A model generated the notes under the pieces. The model was not told the DNA's origin and ran no database searches. It saw nothing but the letters and a program-made list of their open reading frames with translations. From positions 1 through 14,847 of the forward strand of contig CAJWUS010000021.1 of NCBI GenBank assembly GCA_913047525.1: DNA of 14,847 nucleotides. Reading direction: 5' to 3'. Below, piece after piece: positions 7,112 to 12,174 of this stretch. Origin of the DNA: an uncultured Flavobacteriales bacterium (GTDB lineage Bacteria > Bacteroidota > Bacteroidia > Flavobacteriales > BACL11). The position numbers were made by a program, and so were the translations under genes. Each line of letters opens with the position of its first letter. The first letter of the stretch is position 1.

Positions 7112-7965
7112 AAAAGTTGGGAAAAAAGACAGAAATGTTGATGGGATTTTATGCTCTCTAACTCTTTGGTGAAATTCAAATTTTCTGACCGATTCCCAAA
7201 AGAGATATTCCTTACATACTCATATAAAAGATTGTATTTTTCATCCGATTTTAAAATATCGTCAAGCAATACTAATTCTGTTTTCTCAGGCGATAACCCT
7301 AATTGTTCCATGCTAAAAAGCAAGAAATACAACAAATCCTCTTTTGTATCGGTAGTAAAACTATTATGGAATTCTAACTTATTTTCACTAAGGACACATA
7401 CTTCTAATTTTTTTTTCTTAATAGATGCATATACTATTGTTTTCTCTGTTTTTTCATTTTGCAACAAAAGTTGGTCAATCAGTATGCTGCTATTGCATTT
7501 TTTTTGTGTGTTAGGGAATGATTTATTGATGAGATTTAGCAGCTCGGTTGGGACAGAATAAATATTTACGGCATCCATTTGATGCATTTTATCCGTTAAA
7601 ACTTCTTCTATTTCATGATTAAAACTGAGAATTTCTCTGTTTCTTTCTTCTTTGTAAAAAGGAGTTGGAACAAGAGTAGAGGGGAAGTTATTAAAAGCTA
7701 GTGAACTAGAATAAAACTCTTTTTGCAGGAGATCTTCACTAGCTATAATATTTGTTATTTTTTCACAACTTTCCTTAATGTCCTTTGCCTGAAACTCAAA
7801 TGTCTTTAATAATATATAGGTAAAAGTTAAGGTGTCAAAAAGGCAATAGGAAAAATTATTAAGCCCAATTTCCACTGAAAGATGGCATTTTTCAGTAAAT
7901 AAATTATTGGGTGAGGATGGGCTGAAGTTTATTTTTTGAAATATGTTACTCGCCCCAGTTTCCAT
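7102..7965 (-). CDS. DUF3822 family protein
   Basis: The 287 aa protein has no signal peptide or membrane segment. Several features match what I recall of DUF3822: CHLSVEIGLNNFSYCLFD (27-44), STLVPTPFYKEE (95-106), an acidic region with TDKMHQMDAVNIYSVP, and FTTDTKEDLLYFLLFSMEQL with LVLLDD further on. The paired halves (two strand-rich segments each followed by helix) suggest an actin-like/ASKHA fold, but no biochemical role is established. The phylum-wide habit of lying directly upstream of rsmD holds here, with a 10 bp overlap. At its 5' end it overlaps the preceding membrane-protein gene by 20 bp. Family call from conserved motifs and context; function unknown. Confidence 0.85.
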   Translation of the reverse strand: METGASNIFQKINFSPSSPNNLFTEKCHLSVEIGLNNFSYCLFDTLTFTYILLKTFEFQAKDIKESCEKITNIIASEDLLQKEFYSSSLAFNNFPSTLVPTPFYKEERNREILSFNHEIEEVLTDKMHQMDAVNIYSVPTELLNLINKSFPNTQKKCNSSILIDQLLLQNEKTEKTIVYASIKKKKLEVCVLSENKLEFHNSFTTDTKEDLLYFLLFSMEQLGLSPEKTELVLLDDILKSDEKYNLLYEYVRNISFGNRSENLNFTKELESIKSHQHFCLFSQLLCA

Positions 7966-8566
7966 TCAAAGAAGCTTCTGACATGGAGCCAACTCTTAAA
8001 AAGCTGGACAAATCATATTTTTTATTTTCGGCATCTAATCCGATTAGCACATCTCCGTATTTGGCTGAAACTTCAAAAACCTGCACTATTACTTCTCCTT
8101 TCTCAACACTTCCAGCATCAATTTCGTAAGATTTGTCTGCTGTATAAGGGATGTATCTTAATTGCGTAATATCAAGTGAATATTCTTTATTTCTTGTAGA
8201 TAAATAATCTTCATTAAATATATGTGATTTGGCATCAATATAGATGGTGTCTCTGCTTATGAGTCCAGCTTCTAATGCCTGTAATTCTGTTAAAGAATCA
8301 GGTGCCTCCCCCTCTGATCTTATCACAGCTACTGAATCAGCATGTAGAAAGATCATTAAGCTGTCAAAATTATCAGAGAATCCTTGGTATTTGCTTTTAT
8401 ATGAGATTTGTACAGCTCTAATATCTTTGAGCTTTTGCACATTTTCTGCAATTCTCACTTTGGCTAATTTCTGAAATTCTACTTCACTATTTATGCTATT
8501 GTAAACGAAATAAGCAAGTATAAGATTTAGCGGAATAAGAATTAATGCAATTTGTCTGGCTTTCAT
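7946..8566 (-). CDS. Membrane-anchored hypothetical protein, first gene of the six-gene operon
   Basis: I do not recognise a named family. The 206 aa product has one N-terminal membrane segment (about residues 7-23), then a charged, probably coiled-coil helix (about 27-52, EVEFQKLAKVRIAENVQKLKD). After this comes a soluble region rich in Asp, Glu and Ser that is likely extracytoplasmic, with predicted strands toward the C-terminus. The segment VQISYKSKYQGFSDNFDSLMIFL resembles pilin-like or type II secretion pseudopilin-like proteins only in general shape. There is no prepilin cleavage motif. It is first in the operon and overlaps DUF3822 by 20 bp, so the two are likely translated together and may work together. 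A TAnnTTTG box at 8587-8594 fits as its promoter. Confidence 0.8.
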   Translation of the reverse strand: MKARQIALILIPLNLILAYFVYNSINSEVEFQKLAKVRIAENVQKLKDIRAVQISYKSKYQGFSDNFDSLMIFLHADSVAVIRSEGEAPDSLTELQALEAGLISRDTIYIDAKSHIFNEDYLSTRNKEYSLDITQLRYIPYTADKSYEIDAGSVEKGEVIVQVFEVSAKYGDVLIGLDAENKKYDLSSFLRVGSMSEASLNGNWGE

Positions 8567-8586
8567 CTTATTAAGATTTTAAGTCG

Positions 8587-8594
8587 CAAATCTA
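8587..8594 (-). promoter_or_regulatory. Putative promoter -7 box (TAGATTTG) of the six-gene minus operon
   Basis: Exact TAnnTTTG match, 20 bp upstream of the ATG at 8566. It predicts a start site near 8580 and a short leader. A convincing -33 TTG is not visible. On the other strand of this 84 bp divergent gap, TTTCTTTG at 8626-8633 is a one-mismatch box that could serve the acyltransferase gene. Confidence 0.42.
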
Positions 8595-8650
8595 CAATTT
8601 TTACTGAATAACTAATAATTTATTTTTTCTTTGTAAAATATTTTTTACGC

Positions 8651-9202
8651 ATGAAAAAGTTATTTGGCAAATTAATCTTTAAAATCTTGGGTTGGGAAAT
8701 AGTTGGCAGTATTCCAAAAATAAAAAAATATGTTGTCATCTCTGCACCTCATACTTCCAATTGGGATTTTTTTTTCGGGAGATGTTTTGCTTATGTTTTG
8801 GATATTAAACCGAGATATCTGGTAAAAAGTGAGCTTTATATTTGGCCTTTAAGTATCCTAATTAAATTAAATGGTGGAATCCCAGTTTACCGAAGAAAAA
8901 CTAAAAAAACAGTAGATCAATTAGTAAAAAGATTTCAAACTACTGAAAATTTGATCTTAGGAATTGCACCAGAAGGCACACGATCTAGAGTAGAGAAGTG
9001 GAAAACGGGTTTTTATTTTATTGCACAAAAAGCCAATGTTCCTATTGTACTTGTGTATATGGATTATAAAAAGAAAGAAATTGGATATTTTGACATATTA
9101 AATCCTAGTGGAGATTTACAAAAAGATTTGCAAAAGATTCAAGAATTTTATGAGAGTGTAATTGGAAAAAAACCTGAACTATATAATAGTAAAATTTATT
9201 AG
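8651..9202 (+). CDS. PlsC-like lysophospholipid acyltransferase family protein
   Basis: The family transfers acyl chains to lysophosphatidic acid or related lipids at the cytoplasmic membrane. The 183 aa protein has the catalytic HX4D motif APHTSNWDF (His34, Asp39), the substrate-binding GGIPVYRR (75-82), the PEGTRS motif (107-112), and KWKTGFYFIAQKANVPIVLV (116-135). It is shorter than E. coli PlsC (245 aa) and matches a compact Bacteroidota subgroup. The acceptor could be lysophosphatidate or an aminolipid such as an ornithine or flavolipin precursor, and the sequence does not decide this. It is monocistronic, with its own divergent promoter region and a 93 bp AT-rich gap before purL. Confidence 0.9.
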   Translation: MKKLFGKLIFKILGWEIVGSIPKIKKYVVISAPHTSNWDFFFGRCFAYVLDIKPRYLVKSELYIWPLSILIKLNGGIPVYRRKTKKTVDQLVKRFQTTENLILGIAPEGTRSRVEKWKTGFYFIAQKANVPIVLVYMDYKKKEIGYFDILNPSGDLQKDLQKIQEFYESVIGKKPELYNSKIY

Positions 9203-9266
9203 TATAATTTGTTAAAAAAAATACAAAAACAAATTCTTTAATATAATTCATTTTTATTGAATATTT

Positions 9267-9274
9267 TATTTTTG
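9267..9274 (+). promoter_or_regulatory. Putative purL -7 box (TATTTTTG)
   Basis: Exact TAnnTTTG match 21 bp upstream of the purL ATG, with predicted start near 9280 and a leader of about 15 nt. No clear -33 TTG at the right distance. The 93 bp gap is otherwise very AT-rich. I see no purine riboswitch fold in it, and the predicted leader is too short to hold one. Confidence 0.4.
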
Positions 9275-9295
9275 CTTTCATAAAAATTATAAAAA

Positions 9296-11533
9296 ATGTC
9301 ATTACAGGCAACTACCACATTAGCAACCTTAGAACAAGCTCAGGAAATGGGGCTCTTGCCAGCAGAATTTGAGAAAATTAAGGAGATATTAGGACGAACA
9401 CCTAACTTTTGTGAGCTGAGTGTTTTTGGGGTGATGTGGTCAGAACATTGTTCCTATAAAAACTCCATTAAATGGCTTAAAACCCTGCCTAAAACAGGAC
9501 CACACATGTTGGTAGAGGCAGGAGAAGAGAATGCAGGCTTGGTGGATATTGGTAACGGATTAGCGTGTTGTTTCAAAATTGAGTCGCACAATCATCCTTC
9601 TGCATTGGAGCCATATCAAGGAGCTGCAACAGGAGTGGGTGGGATAAATAGAGATATTTTCACAATGGGTGCTCGCCCAGTGGCTCAGCTGAATTCTTTG
9701 CGTTTTGGAAACATAAAGTTAGACAGAACAAAGTGGCTGGTGAAAGGAGTTGTAAAAGGTATTGGCGACTATGGGAATGCTTTCGGAATTCCTATTGTTG
9801 GCGGGGAGGTATTTTTTGATGATTGCTATAATACCAATCCTCTTGTAAATGCTTTTTCGGCAGGAGTAATGAAAAAGGGTGAAATGATTTCAGCTACTTC
9901 ATCTGGTATTGGAAATCCTGTTTTTATAGTGGGCTCAAGAACAGGAAAAGATGGAATACATGGCGCATCATTTGCATCAAAAGATATTACGGAAGATTCA
10001 GCTAATGATTTACCAGCAGTGCAAGTAGGCGATCCTTTCCAAGAAAAGTTATTGTTGGAAGCCACTTTGGAATTGGGAAAAACAGATGCAGTTGTGGGTA
10101 TGCAAGATATGGGTGCAGCTGGGATTACTTGCTCTTCCAATGAGATGTCTGCTGCCGGGAAACATGGCATGATTATCCATTTGGATAAAGTGCCAACTCG
10201 CCAAAAGGATATGAAGGACTGGGAAATTCTACTTTCTGAATCGCAAGAGCGAATGTTGGTGGTAGCAGAAAAGGGGAAAGAGGACATTGTAAATGCCATA
10301 TTTGACAAATGGGATTTGAGTTGTGAGCAAATTGGAGAAGTTACCCCAGGCGATAGGGTAAAATATTATATGCATGGCAAGTTGGTTGGCGATTTACCTT
10401 GTGATGATTTGGTTTTAGGAGGAGGCGCGCCAGTTTATGAAAGAGAATACACAGAGCCAGCTTATTATCAGCAGTATAAAAAGTTTGATATTAATAATGT
10501 TGAGCAGCCAACCGATTTGGTAGAAGTGGCGAAATTCCTAACAGTACATCAAAATATCGCATCAAAAAGATGGGTATATGAGCAGTATGATTCTATGGTT
10601 GGCACAATAAATATGAGTACCAATTACCCAACTGATGCAGGAATTGTAAATTTGAAAGGCACGGATAAAGCCCTTGCTATGACGGTTGATTGCAATGCAC
10701 GAATGGTAAATGCCGACCCAGAAGAGGGTTGTGCTATGGCTGTGGCAGAAGCTGCCAGAAACATTGTTTGTTCTGGTGGTGTGCCATCTGCAGTTACGAA
10801 TTGTTTGAACTTTGGAAATCCTTATAATCCAGAAGTATATTGGCAATTTGTGGGTGCTATAAAAGGAATGACAAAAGCTTGTAAAAAATTCAATACGCCC
10901 GTTACCGGTGGGAATGTAAGTTTCTATAATCAATCGGCTGTGGATGGCACGGAAGTGCCTGTTTTCCCAACTCCAACCATTGGGATGTTGGGTATTGTGG
11001 AAGACAAAAAACACATTACTTCCCTTGCGTTTAAAGGAAAATCGGATTTGATTTATTTGCTTGGAAAGTGTGAAAATGATATTTCAAGCTCGGAATATTT
11101 GGCATCTTTTCATGGTGTGAAAGAATCTCCTGCACCAAACTTTGATTTGGATGTGGAATACGAATTGCAACAAACGATTATCAAACTTATAAGAGCAGGC
11201 GTTGTAGAATCCGTACACGATATTGCTGATGGAGGACTCTTTATTACACTACTAGAAAGTGCCATGTACAAGAATTTGGGTTTTGATATTACTTCATGTT
11301 GTGAAGTAAGAGTAGATGCTTTGCTTTTTGGTGAAGCACCATCCAGAGTTGTGGTTTCTGTTTGTGAAACCACTGAGGGTAAATTCTTGGATTTGCTAAA
11401 AAATAGCCACACCCCTTTTATGCTTTTAGGGCATGTTATCAAAGGCGATATCCGTATTGATGACACTTCTTTTGGGAATATTGCTGAATATAAGGAGTTG
11501 TACGATAATTCCTTAGCGGAGAAGTTGAAGTAG
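9296..11533 (+). CDS. purL: Phosphoribosylformylglycinamidine synthase subunit PurL (short form)
   Basis: PurL catalyses the ATP-dependent conversion of FGAR to FGAM in purine synthesis. The 745 aa length is that of the short PurL, which works with separate PurQ (glutaminase) and PurS. The roughly 1,200-1,300 aa fused form of many Proteobacteria and some Bacteroidota is not present. Seen: FGVMWSEHCSYKNS (44-57, with the first-domain His51), KIESHNHPSALEPYQGAATGVGG (94-116), RDIFTMGARP (119-128), a second repeat half with TVDCNARMVNADPEEG, NCLNFGNP and VTGGNVSFYNQ, and a C-terminal SVHDIADGGL. All ATP- and FGAR-binding motifs look intact. No purQ or purS is visible in the window. The stop at 11531-11533 is followed by the scarred non-coding region. 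Confidence 0.97.
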   Translation: MSLQATTTLATLEQAQEMGLLPAEFEKIKEILGRTPNFCELSVFGVMWSEHCSYKNSIKWLKTLPKTGPHMLVEAGEENAGLVDIGNGLACCFKIESHNHPSALEPYQGAATGVGGINRDIFTMGARPVAQLNSLRFGNIKLDRTKWLVKGVVKGIGDYGNAFGIPIVGGEVFFDDCYNTNPLVNAFSAGVMKKGEMISATSSGIGNPVFIVGSRTGKDGIHGASFASKDITEDSANDLPAVQVGDPFQEKLLLEATLELGKTDAVVGMQDMGAAGITCSSNEMSAAGKHGMIIHLDKVPTRQKDMKDWEILLSESQERMLVVAEKGKEDIVNAIFDKWDLSCEQIGEVTPGDRVKYYMHGKLVGDLPCDDLVLGGGAPVYEREYTEPAYYQQYKKFDINNVEQPTDLVEVAKFLTVHQNIASKRWVYEQYDSMVGTINMSTNYPTDAGIVNLKGTDKALAMTVDCNARMVNADPEEGCAMAVAEAARNIVCSGGVPSAVTNCLNFGNPYNPEVYWQFVGAIKGMTKACKKFNTPVTGGNVSFYNQSAVDGTEVPVFPTPTIGMLGIVEDKKHITSLAFKGKSDLIYLLGKCENDISSSEYLASFHGVKESPAPNFDLDVEYELQQTIIKLIRAGVVESVHDIADGGLFITLLESAMYKNLGFDITSCCEVRVDALLFGEAPSRVVVSVCETTEGKFLDLLKNSHTPFMLLGHVIKGDIRIDDTSFGNIAEYKELYDNSLAEKLK

Positions 11534-11586
11534 GAGAGATAGAAGGCGGTATTCAGCATTCAGTAGATAGACCACAGAAGAACATA

Positions 11587-11636
11587 ATTTCTCCCATGTT
11601 TTTAGGGGAGATGTCATTTATGACAGAGGGGTAACA
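11587..11636. repeat. Dispersed-repeat-like element with two hairpins
   Basis: Two stems lie side by side. CTCCC (11591-11595) pairs with GGGAG (11606-11610). TGTCAT-TT-ATGACA (11612-11625) is a perfect palindrome. They are followed by GAGGGGTAAC. Phrases of the type TCTCCCCTAAAAA, GACATCTCCCC and TTACCCCTCTGTC recur, as I recall, between genes in many Bacteroidota genomes, so this may be one copy of a small dispersed element. No second copy exists in the window, so the repeat status rests on memory. It lies directly after purL and inside the remnant reading frame at 11553-11903. It lacks a T-run, so it is a poor intrinsic terminator. Confidence 0.45.
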
Positions 11637-11644
11637 ATAAATGT

Positions 11645-11675
11645 TGTCATACTGAACGAATGTGAAGGATCTCTC
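11645..11675. repeat. Second dispersed-repeat-like element (TGTCATACTGAACG core)
   Basis: The stretch starts TGTCATACTGAACG and continues AATGTGAAGGATCTC. It resembles a widespread intergenic phrase of the form TGTCATnCTGAACG..TGAAGnATCTC that I recall from Bacteroidota and some other phyla. It lies 9 bp after the hairpin element. Only one copy is in the window. Its origin and function are unknown. Confidence 0.45.
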
Positions 11676-11714
11676 TTTTCCATGTTCATTTTTTTTCTTG
11701 ACACAAAAACGAAC

Positions 11715-11903
11715 CATAAAAGTCCAAGCCAATTCAAAGTCTGGTACTAGTCCGATTGGTATTAGAGCTATTTTATCTACTATTCTTGCTTCTGTATAAA
11801 ATTGTCCATCAAGAATCTTTCCTGTCCCATAAAAAGTTAAGAAAAAGAATACATAAAGACAGCAAGTAATTTCAATTATTTCTTTAAAGTCAAATTTCTT
11901 CAT
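11715..11903 (-). pseudogene. 5' remnant of a DoxX-like membrane protein gene
   Basis: An ORF of 116 codons runs from the ATG at 11903 to a stop at 11553, but only about the first 63 residues look like a real protein. ITCCLYVFFFLTFYGTGKI (12-30) followed by GQFY (33-36) and ending FELAWTFM (56-63) resembles the start of DoxX-like integral membrane proteins of Bacteroidota, which continue after AWTFMGYS with three further membrane helices. Here the match stops at Met63. The remaining 53 residues are hydrophilic and are read straight through the two dispersed-repeat-like elements. I read this as a gene broken by repeat insertion or recombination, with the distal 60% lost. No promoter box is visible upstream. 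A short expressed chimera cannot be ruled out. Confidence 0.6.
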
Positions 11904-11948
11904 AATTATTATTTTTTATTAATCGTATTATATAGTCGGCGATTATAC

Positions 11949-11974
11949 AAAAACCCACTCATTTTAGTAGGTTT
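11949..11974 (-). terminator. Intrinsic terminator hairpin, minus strand, without an intact upstream gene
   Basis: AAACCCACT (11951-11959) pairs with AGTAGGTTT (11966-11974) around a 6 nt loop. Read on the minus strand the single mismatch becomes a G-U pair, and the stem runs into UUUUU, so it is a better terminator leftward. The nearest intact minus gene upstream is the peroxidase beyond 14348, separated by a plus-strand gene. The terminator therefore belongs to something now lost. Confidence 0.55.
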
Positions 11975-11980
11975 ATTTTT

Positions 11981-12010
11981 AGTGGACCTTACAGTCCTAA
12001 GTTCGAACTT
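11981..12010 (-). other. Possible tRNA 3'-end remnant
   Basis: Read on the minus strand, this segment contains AAGTTCGAACTT (a 12 bp palindrome with a T-loop-like TTCGAAC) and then CTGTAAGGTCCACT, six bases before the terminator hairpin. AAGGTCC followed by A has the form of a tRNA acceptor 3' strand plus discriminator, and tRNA-end plus terminator is the order expected for a real tRNA gene. The T-arm does not pair properly, and no 5' half, D-arm or anticodon arm is present upstream. At best this is a scrap of a tRNA gene, for example one side of an old integration site. It could be chance. Confidence 0.25.
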
Positions 12011-12021
12011 TTTTCATTTAT

Positions 12022-12034
12022 TATGCTTAGCATA
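12022..12034. promoter_or_regulatory. 13 bp palindrome TATGCT-T-AGCATA upstream of the FG-GAP gene promoter box
   Basis: A perfect odd palindrome of two 6 bp arms around one base. Its end lies 20 bp before the TATTTTTG box at 12055-12062, which puts its centre near -40 of the predicted start site and covers where a -33 element would sit. This is a position used by activators. Binding protein unknown; the role is inferred from geometry. Confidence 0.3.
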
Positions 12035-12054
12035 GCATCTTAATTCAGTTACTT

Positions 12055-12062
12055 TATTTTTG
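12055..12062 (+). promoter_or_regulatory. Putative -7 box (TATTTTTG) of the FG-GAP/T9SS gene
   Basis: Exact TAnnTTTG match. Transcription would begin near 12068, leaving a leader of about 107 nt. The leader holds two overlapping 9-codon frames, MKKLKYEKN (12067-12096) and MKKINCSEN (12083-12112). No -33 TTG is visible; the palindrome at 12022-12034 occupies that zone. Confidence 0.4.
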
Positions 12063-12174
12063 TATCATGAAGAAATTAAAATATGAAAAAAATTAATTGT
12101 TCAGAAAATTAATCGTTTGCCACAACAATTTAATTTTTATTGGTTTTCTTTGTTTAGAATTTAATTTCAAAAAT

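Noticed and set aside
9203..9295. Purine riboswitch or other leader RNA upstream of purL
   Set aside because: The gap is almost pure A/T with no conserved junction or stems, and the predicted leader is only about 15 nt.
9826..10308. 160-codon open frame antisense to purL (and others at 10562-11014 and 11110-11559)
   Set aside because: They mirror purL codon structure, show no recognisable domain, have low-complexity compositions, and purL is intact and certain.
11560..11573. Tandem repeat ATTCAGC-ATTCAGT
   Set aside because: Only two 7 bp units, too short to call a functional repeat or array.
11591..11610. CTCCC/GGGAG hairpin as the purL terminator
   Set aside because: The stem is short and is not followed by a T-run; it is better explained as part of the repeat-like element.
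12097..12174. 26-residue N-terminal extension of the FG-GAP protein from a TTG codon
   Set aside because: It would bury the clear signal peptide starting at 12175 and has no ribosome binding site.
11534..12174. CRISPR array or toxin-antitoxin locus in the gene-poor region
   Set aside because: No repeated units with regular spacers, no cas-like or paired small ORFs; only the remnant, hairpins and scraps listed.
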